Source: Staphylococcus pasteuri
Lineage (GTDB): Bacteria; Bacillota; Bacilli; Staphylococcales; Staphylococcaceae
NCBI RefSeq assembly: GCF_003970495.1
Contig: NZ_RXWW01000061.1
Span: 96,023-160,022, forward strand
DNA: 64,000 nucleotides
Direction of reading: 5' to 3'
Shown: in pieces, positions 8,745 through 19,669 of the stretch
How the letters are laid out: the number at the start of each line of letters is the position of its first letter
How positions within the stretch are numbered: the stretch's first letter is position 1
Notes under the pieces: generated by a model
The model's input: the letters and a program-made list of their open reading frames with translations, nothing else
What the model was told of the DNA's origin: nothing
Databases searched by the model: none
Program-made: the position numbers and the translations under genes

Positions 8745-11375
8745 ATGGAAAAATTAATTTATGCATTTGATGAAGGTAATAAGACTATGAAAGATTTACT
8801 TGGAGGTAAAGGTGCGAATTTATCTGAAATGAAACGGTTAGGATTACCAGTTCCAGATGGTTTTACTATTACAACTGCAGCATGTATTGACTATTTGAAA
8901 CAAGGTGGACAGTTATCTGATAATGTGACATCACAATTACAAGAACATTTAAACGCATTTTCAAATCGAACAGGTAAGTCATTTTCATCTCAAGAAGACT
9001 TATTACTTGTATCAGTGCGTAGTGGTGCAAAAATATCGATGCCTGGGATGATGGATACGATTTTAAATTTAGGATTAAATGACGAAAACGTTGAAAAACT
9101 TGCAAATAAAACTAATGACGCCAGATTTGCATATGATTGTTATCGTCGTTTACTACAAATGTTTGGTGACGTTGTATACGGCGTACCAATGAATCGATTT
9201 GATACATATTTTGATAACTATAAGAAGAAACATCAATTTGAGTCAGATGCAGATATTACTGCCGATGGATTAAAACATATATGTGAAAAGTATAAAGATA
9301 TTTATATGGAGTATGGTAGTAAACCATTTCCTCAAGATCCTTATAAGCAATTAAAAGAAGCAATTGAAGCAGTATTTAAATCTTGGGACAATGATCGTGC
9401 ACGTGTCTATAGAGATTTGAATGATATTCCTCATGACATAGGTACAGCTGTAAATATACAAGAAATGGTGTTTGGTAATAGTGGAGAACAAAGTGGTACT
9501 GGTGTGGCGTTTACTAGGAATCCAGTCACTGGAGAAAATAAATTGTTCGGTGAGTATTTATTAAACGCACAAGGTGAAGATGTAGTGGCAGGTATACGTA
9601 CACCACAAGATATTAATACATTAAAAGACCAAATGCCTGATGTACATAAAAATTTTGTCAAAGTAACAAAACAATTAGAGACACATTATAAAGACTTACA
9701 AGATATTGAATTTACTATTGAAAATGGACAACTATACTTACTTCAAACACGTAATGGTAAACGTACGGCACGAGCAGCAATAAAGGTTGCAGTTGATTTA
9801 GTTAATGAAGGTCTTATATCTAAAGAAGAAGCAGTAACTCAAGTAGATGTTAAATCAATTGAAACACTTTTACATCCAAACTTTAAAGAAGAGTCATTAA
9901 AGCAGGCGACTGTAATTTCTAAAATGGGACTTCCAGCCAGTCCAGGGGCTGCTACAGGTCAACTCGTATTTTCTGCGGAGGAAGCTAAAGAACAAGCAGA
10001 AAGTGGTAATAAGGTGATTTTAATGAGACCTGAAACATCTCCAGAGGATATAGAAGGAATGGTAGCTAGTGAAGCTATAGTAACAACTCATGGTGGAATG
10101 ACATCTCATGCAGCAGTCGTTGCAAGAGGTATGGGAAAATGTTGTGTTACTGGATGTTCTGACGTAGAGATAGATACAGTGAATAAAACTGTAAATTATC
10201 CTAATGGTGATGTTTTACATGAAGGAGATATTGTATCAGTAGATGGTAGTGCAGGTGATTTATATCTAGGGGGAATTGAAACAGTAAGTGCAGAACATAG
10301 CGATGAATTTGAACAGTTTATGCAGTGGTCTGAAGAAACTGCTAGGTTACAAGTACGCATGAATGCTGAAACACCTCAAGATATTAAATCTGGTTATGAA
10401 TTTAATGCTAAAGGTATTGGTTTAGTAAGAACAGAGCACATGTTCTTTGGAGCTGAACGACTAGTAGAAATGCGAAGATTTATTTTAGCGTCAAATTATG
10501 AAGAACGTGTTGAAGCATTAAACAAAATTAAAACATATCAAATAGAAGATTTTGAATCTATTTTTAAATTATCGGATGGCCGTCCAACAATTGTACGTTT
10601 ACTCGATCCACCATTACATGAATTTTTACCAGCTTCAGAAGAAGATATTCAAATTGTAGCCAAACAATTAGATGTCTCAACTGATTACTTAAAAAGAAGA
10701 ATCAATGATTTGAATGAAGTCAATCCTATGTTAGGTCATAGAGGATGTCGTTTGGCAGTCACTTATCCTGAATTATATGAGATGCAAGTAGAAGCAATTA
10801 TGAGTAGTGTATTTAACCTTCAACAACAAGGAATAGAATCCCAACCTGAGATTATGATTCCACTAGTTTCTACAGTAGAGGAATTTACGACACTAAAAAA
10901 ACAATTAATTACAACAATCAATGATTTAGAGAATGAAACGAATAGCAAAGTACCATATTTAATTGGCACAATGATTGAAACACCAAGAGCATGCCTGATT
11001 GCTGGCCAATTAGCACAACATTGTGATTTCTTTAGCTTTGGAACTAACGATTTAACACAATTGACATATGGTTTCTCAAGAGATGATGCAGGTAAATTTA
11101 TAAACGTGTATACTGAAAATAACATATTACAGCTTGATCCATTCCAAACATTAGATAATGATGGTGTAGGTCAATTGATTAACTTAGCCGTAACAAATGC
11201 TAAACAAGTCAATCCGTCTATTAAAATTGGAGTTTGTGGAGAATTAGGTGGCGATGCTAAATCAATTCATCGTTTTAATCAGTTATCTATTGATTATGTT
11301 TCATGTTCTCCATTCCGCGTGCCTGGGGCAATCTTAGCTACAGCTCAGAGTCAAGCTGAAGAAAGTGAGAGATAA
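8745..11375 (+). CDS. ppdK: Pyruvate, phosphate dikinase
   Basis: An 876-residue three-domain enzyme that interconverts pyruvate, ATP and phosphate with PEP, AMP and pyrophosphate. An N-terminal ATP-grasp nucleotide domain covers roughly residues 1-340. The swivelling phosphohistidine domain carries GGMTSHAAVVARGMG with catalytic His455 and regulatory Thr453. The C-terminal PEP/pyruvate barrel ends with VCGELGGD. Length is normal for the family. AGAGGTG precedes ATG 8745. The reading frame overlaps the downstream regulatory protein by 11 bases, so the two are translationally coupled. Putative CcpN boxes and a cre suggest repression during glucose growth, consistent with a gluconeogenic direction. 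Confidence 0.95.
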   Translation: MEKLIYAFDEGNKTMKDLLGGKGANLSEMKRLGLPVPDGFTITTAACIDYLKQGGQLSDNVTSQLQEHLNAFSNRTGKSFSSQEDLLLVSVRSGAKISMPGMMDTILNLGLNDENVEKLANKTNDARFAYDCYRRLLQMFGDVVYGVPMNRFDTYFDNYKKKHQFESDADITADGLKHICEKYKDIYMEYGSKPFPQDPYKQLKEAIEAVFKSWDNDRARVYRDLNDIPHDIGTAVNIQEMVFGNSGEQSGTGVAFTRNPVTGENKLFGEYLLNAQGEDVVAGIRTPQDINTLKDQMPDVHKNFVKVTKQLETHYKDLQDIEFTIENGQLYLLQTRNGKRTARAAIKVAVDLVNEGLISKEEAVTQVDVKSIETLLHPNFKEESLKQATVISKMGLPASPGAATGQLVFSAEEAKEQAESGNKVILMRPETSPEDIEGMVASEAIVTTHGGMTSHAAVVARGMGKCCVTGCSDVEIDTVNKTVNYPNGDVLHEGDIVSVDGSAGDLYLGGIETVSAEHSDEFEQFMQWSEETARLQVRMNAETPQDIKSGYEFNAKGIGLVRTEHMFFGAERLVEMRRFILASNYEERVEALNKIKTYQIEDFESIFKLSDGRPTIVRLLDPPLHEFLPASEEDIQIVAKQLDVSTDYLKRRINDLNEVNPMLGHRGCRLAVTYPELYEMQVEAIMSSVFNLQQQGIESQPEIMIPLVSTVEEFTTLKKQLITTINDLENETNSKVPYLIGTMIETPRACLIAGQLAQHCDFFSFGTNDLTQLTYGFSRDDAGKFINVYTENNILQLDPFQTLDNDGVGQLINLAVTNAKQVNPSIKIGVCGELGGDAKSIHRFNQLSIDYVSCSPFRVPGAILATAQSQAEESER

Positions 11376-12201
11376 GGTGAAAGAACATAATGAACAAGAA
11401 TTAACGATTTATATTGTTTCTGATTCAATAGGGGAAACAGCTCAGCGAATGATTCATGCAACGCTAACTCAATTTCCAGATTTAACACAAATAGAAATTA
11501 AGAAATTTCCTTATATTAAAGATGAGATGGAGTTTCTTAACGTATTAGAATTGGCACGTGAAAAAAATGCCATTGTTGTTACAACATTAGTTAATGAATC
11601 ATTTAATGCATTAGGACATCAATACGCGAACGAACATCAATTATCATATATAGACTATATGTCAGAGTTAATTACGATGATTGAAAAACATACGACATCT
11701 ACGCCTTTAATGGAAAGTGGCGCGTTACGTAAGATGAATACAGAATACTTTAATAGAATTGAAGCTATAGAGTATTCTGTGAAGTACGATGACGGTAAAC
11801 ATTTTACTGATATTGGAGAAGCGGACGCATTAATTGTCGGAGTTTCTAGAACGTCTAAAACACCGTTAAGTATGTATTTAGCTAATAAAGGTTACAAAAT
11901 TGCTAATATACCATTAGTACCTGAAGTTACAATTCCTGAAAGTGTATTTCAACATAAAAATTTAAAAGTATTTGGATTAACAGCAAGCCCTAATTATATT
12001 GCCAATATTAGAAAAAATCGTGCAGAAGCTTTAGGTATTTCTAAAACATCAACTTACAATAGTTTAGAAAGAATTAAGAAGGAACTGTCCTACGCTGAAG
12101 AAATATTTAATAAATTAAATGCTATTGTGATTAATACAGAATACAAATCGATAGAAGAATCGGCATTTTATATCGAAAGGTTTTTACAACAGAAAGACTA
12201 A
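11365..12201 (+). CDS. PPDK regulatory protein (bifunctional kinase/pyrophosphorylase, DUF299)
   Basis: A 278-residue PDRP/YqfL-family protein. Members phosphorylate the regulatory threonine of PPDK with ADP and reverse it phosphorolytically. IYIVSDSIGETAQ near the N-terminus and the P-loop-like GVSRTSKTPLSMYLA at about residues 152-166 are the family signatures. The start is taken as GTG 11365, inside the end of ppdK; GTG 11377 is an alternative. Adjacency to ppdK and Thr453 in the target make this assignment strong. A second YqfL paralogue linked to ccpN may exist elsewhere in the genome, but none is in the window. Confidence 0.92.
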   Translation: MRDKVKEHNEQELTIYIVSDSIGETAQRMIHATLTQFPDLTQIEIKKFPYIKDEMEFLNVLELAREKNAIVVTTLVNESFNALGHQYANEHQLSYIDYMSELITMIEKHTTSTPLMESGALRKMNTEYFNRIEAIEYSVKYDDGKHFTDIGEADALIVGVSRTSKTPLSMYLANKGYKIANIPLVPEVTIPESVFQHKNLKVFGLTASPNYIANIRKNRAEALGISKTSTYNSLERIKKELSYAEEIFNKLNAIVINTEYKSIEESAFYIERFLQQKD

Positions 12202-12457
12202 AAGTTAAAACTATTATGAAATGAAGTAAAGTAATATATAGATTTGCATGCTTTTGTGAATAAAATATAATCATAAACAAAACCAATTTCTATTATTATA
12301 AAGAATAATAATTTACTTTTCCGATAGCTTGATTTAACATAATAATAGAAGACTAGTTTGCGAGATGGATTGTTAGAAAAATTGTATTGAGCTTTGATTG
12401 AAAATACAGTTTTAGTGGACTGGTGTAAGTATTTATTATATTGGAGAGGTGAACAAA

Positions 12458-13951
12458 ATGGCAAAGTCTGACAAAAAAGACGTAATTTTAATTGGTGCCG
12501 GTGTACTTAGTACAACATTCGGTTCAATGCTAAAAGAAATTGCGCCAGACTGGAATATTCATTTATATGAACGTTTAGACCGTCCTGGTATTGAAAGTTC
12601 TAATGAACGTAACAATGCTGGTACAGGTCACGCCGCACTTTGTGAATTGAACTATACTGTTCAACAACCTGATGGTTCAATTGATATTGAAAAAGCAAAA
12701 GAAATCAACGAACAATTTGAGATTTCTAAACAATTTTGGGGTCATTTAGTTAAAACTGGAAACATTGAAGATCCACGTGCATTCATTAACCCATTACCTC
12801 ATATTAGCTTTGTAAGAGGTAAAAATAACGTTAAGTTCTTAAAAGACCGTTATGAAAAAATGAAAGCTTTCCCAATGTTCGATAATATCGAATACACAGA
12901 AGATATTGATGTAATGAGAAAGTGGATTCCATTAATGATGAAAGGCCGTCAAGATGATGGTAGCTACATGGCAGCAAGTAAAATTAATGAAGGTACAGAT
13001 GTTAACTACGGTGAATTAACTCGTAAAATGGCTCAACACCTTCAAGAAACTGACAATGTAGATGTTCATTATAATCATGAAATCATTGATTTTGAACGTT
13101 TATCTAATGGTAAATGGTCAGTTAAAATTAAAAACCGTAACACTGGTGAAGTTTTTGAACAAGAAACTGACTATGTATTTATTGGTGCCGGTGGCGGAGC
13201 AATTCCACTATTACAAAAAACTGGTATCCCTGAAAGTAAACATTTAGGTGGGTTCCCAATTAGTGGACAATTTATCGCTTGTACAAATCCAGAAGTGATT
13301 AAACAACACGATGCCAAAGTTTATGGTAAAGAACCACCAGGCACACCACCAATGACTGTACCTCACTTAGATACACGTTATATTGATGGTGAAAGAACAT
13401 TGTTATTTGGACCATTTGCGAATGTAGGTCCTAAATTCCTTAAAAACGGTTCAAATTTAGATTTATTCAAATCAGTTAAACCATATAATATTACAACATT
13501 ACTAGCATCTGCTGTTAAAAACTTACCATTAATTAAATATTCATTCGACCAAGTGATTATGACTAAAGAAGGTTGTATGAACCACTTACGTACATTCTAT
13601 CCAGAAGCACGTGATGAAGATTGGCAAGTTTATACAGCAGGTAAACGTGTTCAAGTAATCAAAGATACTGAAGAACACGGTAAAGGTTATATCCAATTTG
13701 GTACAGAAGTAGTAAACTCTGAAGATCACTCAGTAATTGCATTATTAGGTGAATCACCAGGGGCATCAACTTCAGTATCAGTAGCATTAGAAGTACTTGA
13801 AAAGAACTTTGCTGAATATGCTGATGAATGGAAACCATTAATCAAAAAAATGATTCCTTCATACGGTGAATCATTAATTGAAGATGAACAATTAATGAGA
13901 AAAATCCGTAAACAAACTTCAAAAGATCTAAAATTAGGTTATTACGAATAG
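12458..13951 (+). CDS. mqo: Malate:quinone oxidoreductase
   Basis: A 497-residue FAD-dependent, membrane-associated malate dehydrogenase that passes electrons to menaquinone and forms oxaloacetate. The N-terminal dinucleotide motif reads ILIGAGVLSTTFGSML, and the family segments ESSNERNNAGTGHAALCELN and LLGESPGASTSVS are present. Length is typical. GGAGAGG at 12443-12449 supports ATG 12458 rather than the in-frame GTG at 12449. It is monocistronic, with a strong terminator behind it. The codons are well biased, suggesting good expression. Staphylococci often carry two mqo genes; this one sits where mqo2 lies in S. aureus. Confidence 0.95.
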   Translation: MAKSDKKDVILIGAGVLSTTFGSMLKEIAPDWNIHLYERLDRPGIESSNERNNAGTGHAALCELNYTVQQPDGSIDIEKAKEINEQFEISKQFWGHLVKTGNIEDPRAFINPLPHISFVRGKNNVKFLKDRYEKMKAFPMFDNIEYTEDIDVMRKWIPLMMKGRQDDGSYMAASKINEGTDVNYGELTRKMAQHLQETDNVDVHYNHEIIDFERLSNGKWSVKIKNRNTGEVFEQETDYVFIGAGGGAIPLLQKTGIPESKHLGGFPISGQFIACTNPEVIKQHDAKVYGKEPPGTPPMTVPHLDTRYIDGERTLLFGPFANVGPKFLKNGSNLDLFKSVKPYNITTLLASAVKNLPLIKYSFDQVIMTKEGCMNHLRTFYPEARDEDWQVYTAGKRVQVIKDTEEHGKGYIQFGTEVVNSEDHSVIALLGESPGASTSVSVALEVLEKNFAEYADEWKPLIKKMIPSYGESLIEDEQLMRKIRKQTSKDLKLGYYE

Positions 13952-13964
13952 TAATAGATAGAAT

Positions 13965-14006
13965 AACTCAACCAAAGTTGAACGAATACTTTGGTTGAGT
14001 TTTTTG
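13965..14006 (+). terminator. Terminator after mqo
   Basis: AACTCAACCAAAG pairs perfectly with CTTTGGTTGAGTT, followed by a T-run. Confidence 0.92.
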
Positions 14007-14060
14007 TTTATTTTATCGAAAATTTGAAAAATAAATTGTTATAATAAAACCAATAAATAG

Positions 14061-15518
<1,458 letters not shown>

Positions 15519-15549
15519 AAATATAATGGCAAATTAAAGGAGATGCAAG

Positions 15550-15873
15550 ATGGCCTATTATTTAGTAAAATTTGTGCACACCGATATAGAACATTGGAAA
15601 CAACATGTGAGAGATCATGCAATATATCTATATCAACTTGTTGAATCGGGAGATTTATTACTTTCAGGGCCTATTGAAAATAATGATGATCATCAAAAAG
15701 AAGCTTATCTAGTTCTCAAAGCAGACAATGAAGCACAATTAATGGCATTGTTAAAAGCTGATCCATTTTGGAAACAAGGATTAGTATCAGATTATACTAT
15801 CGAAAAATGGACACCAATGTTTGGGAATCCTGAAAATATCTATATAACACCTCCAACAAATCAAGACAACTAA
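15550..15873 (+). CDS. YciI-family protein
   Basis: A 107-residue protein with the YCII ferredoxin-like fold pattern: YYLVKFVHTD, an RDHAIYL histidine, SGPIENND and DPFWKQGLVSDYTIEKW. AAAGGAGATG precedes ATG 15550. Family members bind small ligands and some are dehalogenase-like, but most are uncharacterised. It follows the GH1 gene closely and precedes a terminator, so it is the last gene of a two-gene unit. What it contributes to beta-glucoside use is unknown. Confidence 0.8.
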   Translation: MAYYLVKFVHTDIEHWKQHVRDHAIYLYQLVESGDLLLSGPIENNDDHQKEAYLVLKADNEAQLMALLKADPFWKQGLVSDYTIEKWTPMFGNPENIYITPPTNQDN

Positions 15874-15892
15874 AAAATATATAACATTATAG

Positions 15893-15948
15893 AAGATGGA
15901 ACTATACAATAATTAGAATTTGTAATTATTTTAGTTCCATCTTTTTTT
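15893..15948 (+). terminator. Terminator after the YciI gene
   Basis: AAGATGGAACTA pairs with TTAGTTCCATCTT across a 26-base loop region, followed by seven T residues. Confidence 0.85.
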
Positions 15949-16037
15949 AATAAGGTATATAATTTTTCATAATTATTAAAACACAATTATATCTTTATAA
16001 TTTATTGAAAGATATCGAATTGAAGGAGTTGTTATTC

Positions 16038-16919
16038 ATGGATATAAATCATTTAAAAGAATTTATACTTCTTGCAAAATATGAGAATTATCTTAAGGCT
16101 TCACAAGAATTGTTTATAGCACAGTCAACATTATCAAAACATATGACTGCTTTGGAAAATGATATAGGACATCGTTTAATTGATAGGACTAATAAGAAGA
16201 TAGAATTAACTGAATCTGGTAGTCTATTTCTTCATTATGCTAAACAAATTTGTCAAAATGAAGAGGAATTAAAGAAACATCTTTCATTAAAAGATGTAGA
16301 TGATATAGTAACAATAAATATGGGCGCTTCTCGTTTGATGATTGAATATGGTATTACGGAATTGGTATCTCAATGTGTGAAATTATATCCTAAGGTTAGA
16401 TTTAAAATTACAGAAGGCTCGGAGATAGAATTAAAACAAGCTATTGATCAACAAAAACTTGATATTAGTTTTATTAGAGAACTTTCTCCGGCCAAAAGTA
16501 ATAATAGTTTTGTATATATGAAAGAACAACTTTGTGCAATTGTTAAGAATACACATCCTTTAGCTAACCAAGATGAAATATCATTAGAAATGTTAAAAGA
16601 TGAACAACTTTATTTGCCACCTGATTTTACAGTAGAACACCAAGCCTTCCTCAAATGTTGTGAGAAAGAACAATTTTATCCAATTATTTCATTTACTGCT
16701 CCTCGAATGGAGAATTTATTAGAAATGGTTAATATTAATGAAGGTATTGCATTGATAATGGAGCATCAAGCCCGTTTTTATTTAAATGAATCTTACAAGT
16801 TAATTCCATTGAAGCCGGAAATTGATTCTTATATTAATTGTAAGTTACATCATGACTGCCCAGATTCAAAAGAATTAGAGAACTTTATGTCTATTGCCCG
16901 TCAATATTCAAAAAATTAA
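16038..16919 (+). CDS. LysR-family transcriptional regulator
   Basis: A 293-residue LysR-type regulator. The winged helix covers about residues 1-60 (FILLAKYENYLKASQELFIA, then QSTLSKHMTALENDIG as recognition helix), followed by a periplasmic-binding-like effector domain. AAGGAG at 16023-16028 fixes ATG 16038; the upstream in-frame TTG at 16005 lacks support. It is monocistronic and sits between the GH1/YciI pair and the tannase-like lipoprotein, both on the same strand. Control of the downstream lipoprotein is possible but not shown. Confidence 0.85.
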   Translation: MDINHLKEFILLAKYENYLKASQELFIAQSTLSKHMTALENDIGHRLIDRTNKKIELTESGSLFLHYAKQICQNEEELKKHLSLKDVDDIVTINMGASRLMIEYGITELVSQCVKLYPKVRFKITEGSEIELKQAIDQQKLDISFIRELSPAKSNNSFVYMKEQLCAIVKNTHPLANQDEISLEMLKDEQLYLPPDFTVEHQAFLKCCEKEQFYPIISFTAPRMENLLEMVNINEGIALIMEHQARFYLNESYKLIPLKPEIDSYINCKLHHDCPDSKELENFMSIARQYSKN

Positions 16920-16991
16920 AGAAGGTAAGTCAAGAGACCAACGACTTAATATACGTTTCTAATTCAGAATACAAACACCTCTAAAATCGAA

Positions 16992-17020
16992 TTGATAGTG
17001 CTTAGTTTCCTCGCTATGAT
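16992..17020 (+). promoter_or_regulatory. Predicted promoter of the tannase-like lipoprotein
   Basis: TTGATA (16992-16997), a 17-base spacer and TATGAT (17015-17020). The element AGTTTCCTC (17004-17012) lies in the spacer and is an inverted copy of the ribosome-site region GAGGAAACT at 17041-17049. Confidence 0.5.
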
Positions 17021-17052
17021 TAAAATTATATTAATTAAAGGAGGAAACTTAT

Positions 17053-18897
17053 ATGAAAAAAGCCCTAGCCCTAATGTTAACAGCTAGTTTATTGCTAACT
17101 GGATGTGAGTCAAATCATCACGATGATAATCAAAGTAAAACTCATACAAAAGGCGTGAATGTTTCAAATACTAAAATTAAAGATTATAAACAAGCATCCT
17201 CTAAATTAAAGATTGATAATACAAAATGGAAATATGATAGTAAAAATAAAGTGTATTATCAATTAAATATAAGTTATGTAAGTCATCCTCAAGCTAAAAA
17301 TGTTGAAAAATTAGGTATATATGTTCCTGCTGCGTATTTTAAAGGTAAGAAAAATAAAGATGGTACATATACTGTTACTGTAAATAATGAAAACAAAGTA
17401 AATGGTTATTCAGCTAAAAATGCACCATTAGTGTATCCGGTTAATACACCGGGTTATGCTGAACAAAGTGCACCAACTTCATATAAATATAGTAATATTT
17501 CAAAATATATGAAAGCCGGATTTATATATGTAGAGGCTGGATTAAGAGGACGTAGTATGAATATCGGAAATAGTTCCAGTAGTTCATCTAATAAATCATA
17601 TGAGTATGGAGCTCCATGGGGAGTTACTGATTTGAAAGCGGCTATTCGTTATTATAGATTTAATTCTAATGAATTACCTGGTAATAGTGAAAAAGTCTAC
17701 ACATTTGGTCACAGTGGTGGTGGCGCACAAAGTGCTATTGCAGGAGCATCTGGAGATAGTAAAACATATTATAAATATTTGAAAAAAATTGGCGCAGCAA
17801 TGACTGATAAAAAAGGGAAATATATTAGCGATAAAATTGACGGTGTAATGTCTTGGTGTCCTATTACAAATTTAGATGAAGCAGATGCAGCATATGAATG
17901 GCAAATGGGGCAATATACAAACAGCAATAGTAGAAAAAACAAAACATTCCAAAAAGCATTATCTAATGATTTAGCTCAATCATATGGATCATATATCAAC
18001 AAATTAAATTTAACTACTAATGGACAAAAATTATCACTTAATAAATCTAAACAAGGTTATTATACTGAAGGTTCATATGCAAAATATCTAAAAAAAGAAG
18101 TTGAAGAATCAGCTACTGACTTTTTAAATAATACTAAGTTTCCTTATAAGAAAACAGATAATCAACAAGCTGGAATGGGTCAAAGTAAGGCACCATCTAA
18201 TGGTCAAAAGCCAAAAGGTAAAGGTGCTATGCCAAAAATGGGCTCTCAATCAAATAACAAAACATATAAAACTATGGATGCTTATCTTAAAGATCTGAAT
18301 AAAAAAGGTAAATGGATCACTTATAATAAGAAAACTAAGAAAGCGCATATCACTAGTCTTAAAGACTTTGCCAAATATTATAAAACACCATCTAAATCAG
18401 TACCAGCATTTGATGATTTAAAACGTAGTCAAGCAGAAAATAATGTATTTGGCACAAATGGTAATCATACAAAACTACATTTTGATAAAACAACGGCTAA
18501 ATTGTTAAAACAAAATCAAAGTAAATATTCAAAAATGAGTGGCTGGAAAAATAAATATGTAGATAATTATAATGATGACTTAAAACAAAAAGATAAACTT
18601 AACCAATCTGTAGAAACACGTATGAATATGTATAATCCGATGTACTATTTATCTAATTATTATAAAGGATATGGAAAATCAAATGTTGCGAAACATTGGA
18701 GAATCAGAACGGGAATTCAACAAGGCGATACAGCATTAAATACTGAAACAAATCTGTCATTAGCTTTAAAACAGTATGTTGGAAATAAAAATGTTGATTT
18801 CAAAACTGTATGGGATCAAGGCCATACAATGGCAGAAACTTCAGGAAATAGCGATACTAATTTTATCAAATGGGTAGAAAAAAATAATAAAAAATAA
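17053..18897 (+). CDS. Secreted lipoprotein alpha/beta-hydrolase, subtype B tannase-like
   Basis: A 614-residue lipoprotein: the signal peptide ends in the lipobox LLLTGC with Cys18 as the lipidation site. It is an alpha/beta hydrolase with nucleophile Ser221 in FGHSGGGAQS and a C-terminal DQGH pair (Asp588/His591 neighbourhood) that could complete the triad. Overall size and layout match the subtype B tannase group, which hydrolyses gallate and related phenolic esters; a tannase of about this length is known in S. lugdunensis. A lysine- and serine-rich insert at about residues 370-430 interrupts the fold. GGAGG precedes ATG 17053. The substrate is inferred from family only. Confidence 0.72.
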   Translation: MKKALALMLTASLLLTGCESNHHDDNQSKTHTKGVNVSNTKIKDYKQASSKLKIDNTKWKYDSKNKVYYQLNISYVSHPQAKNVEKLGIYVPAAYFKGKKNKDGTYTVTVNNENKVNGYSAKNAPLVYPVNTPGYAEQSAPTSYKYSNISKYMKAGFIYVEAGLRGRSMNIGNSSSSSSNKSYEYGAPWGVTDLKAAIRYYRFNSNELPGNSEKVYTFGHSGGGAQSAIAGASGDSKTYYKYLKKIGAAMTDKKGKYISDKIDGVMSWCPITNLDEADAAYEWQMGQYTNSNSRKNKTFQKALSNDLAQSYGSYINKLNLTTNGQKLSLNKSKQGYYTEGSYAKYLKKEVEESATDFLNNTKFPYKKTDNQQAGMGQSKAPSNGQKPKGKGAMPKMGSQSNNKTYKTMDAYLKDLNKKGKWITYNKKTKKAHITSLKDFAKYYKTPSKSVPAFDDLKRSQAENNVFGTNGNHTKLHFDKTTAKLLKQNQSKYSKMSGWKNKYVDNYNDDLKQKDKLNQSVETRMNMYNPMYYLSNYYKGYGKSNVAKHWRIRTGIQQGDTALNTETNLSLALKQYVGNKNVDFKTVWDQGHTMAETSGNSDTNFIKWVEKNNKK

Positions 18898-18908
18898 AGT
18901 GACAATTG

Positions 18909-18942
18909 AACCTGAAACGTCAAATAGATGTTTCAGGTTTTA
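18909..18942 (+). terminator. Terminator after the tannase-like gene
   Basis: AACCTGAAAC pairs perfectly with GTTTCAGGTT across an 11-base loop, followed by a short T-run. Confidence 0.8.
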
Positions 18943-18958
18943 ATTTATACTAAAAAAT

Positions 18959-19013
18959 AACGATATATCGTTGACTTATTTCGATATATCGTTTATGATA
19001 CTGATATATCGAA
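18959..19013 (+). promoter_or_regulatory. padR promoter with three palindromic operators
   Basis: TTGACT (18971-18976) and TATGAT (18994-18999) are 17 bases apart. Near-identical palindromes CGATATATCG (18961-18970 and 18982-18991) and TGATATATCG (19002-19011) lie before the -35, within the spacer and after the -10. Their centres are 21 and 20 bases apart, that is two helical turns, which is typical of cooperative autorepression. Confidence 0.75.
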
Positions 19014-19032
19014 ATAGAGAAAGGTGATTAAT

Positions 19033-19611
19033 ATGTTTAATAGAAATGAAAATAGAATGAACGGTCATATGAGAAGATTTGAAGGATTTGGTATGAATGG
19101 AGGACCTGGTAGAGGACCAGGACAGTTTGGTGGCTTTAGACAAATGAATGGCAAAGATAGATTTTTTAAAAAAGGAAATCTTCAATATGTCATTTTACAA
19201 ATGTTACAAGAAGAACCAAGACACGGGTATCAAATTATTAAAGATTTAGAAGGAAGATTCAATGGATTCTATGCACCTAGCCCAGGTTCAGTATATCCAA
19301 TATTACAAATGTTAGAAGATAGAGATTTTGTATCTATTCATAAAGAAGGAAATAAAAAAGTATATTCTATTACTGATGAAGGTACTCAATTTTTAGAAGA
19401 AAATCCTGAAAATGAAGACTTTAAGAAACGAATGGAACAATTTAAAAATGCTGATTTTGAAGGAATGAAAGCAGCACGTAAACAACTACATGAAGTGTTT
19501 AAATTATTTAGTGAAGCATCACAACAAGCAATGAATGATAACGAGAAAAAAGAAAAATTTGATGCGATTATTAAAGAAACTAAAGAAAAATTAGAACAAC
19601 TAACTAAATAA
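19033..19611 (+). CDS. PadR-family transcriptional regulator
   Basis: A 192-residue PadR/AphA-type regulator. A glycine-, arginine- and methionine-rich N-terminal extension (GMNGGPGRGPGQFGG) precedes the winged helix (LQYVILQMLQEEPRHGYQII, then SVYPILQMLEDRDFV). A helical C-terminal region suited to dimerisation follows. AAAGGTG supports ATG 19033 over the in-frame GTG at 19024. It lies behind the tannase-like gene but has its own promoter with three palindromic operators, so autorepression is very likely. PadR proteins often answer to phenolic acids, which would suit a tannase neighbour; that link is inference. Confidence 0.85.
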   Translation: MFNRNENRMNGHMRRFEGFGMNGGPGRGPGQFGGFRQMNGKDRFFKKGNLQYVILQMLQEEPRHGYQIIKDLEGRFNGFYAPSPGSVYPILQMLEDRDFVSIHKEGNKKVYSITDEGTQFLEENPENEDFKKRMEQFKNADFEGMKAARKQLHEVFKLFSEASQQAMNDNEKKEKFDAIIKETKEKLEQLTK

Positions 19612-19623
19612 TAGATAAGAATA

Positions 19624-19656
19624 AAAAAAGACACGTGATTTAATCACGTGTCTTTT
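19624..19656. terminator. Bidirectional terminator between padR and fda
   Basis: GACACGTGATT pairs perfectly with AATCACGTGTC. A-rich and T-rich flanks serve both strands of these convergent genes. Confidence 0.92.
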
Positions 19657-19669
19657 CTATATTAATATA

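Noticed and set aside
12198..12464. 88-residue minus-strand ORF upstream of mqo
   Set aside because: It covers the mqo promoter and ribosome site on the opposite strand, lacks a ribosome site of its own and shows no family resemblance.
17004..17049. Ribosome-site-masking RNA hairpin for the tannase-like gene
   Set aside because: The predicted promoter starts transcription at about 17027, after the upper arm, so the arm would not be in the RNA.
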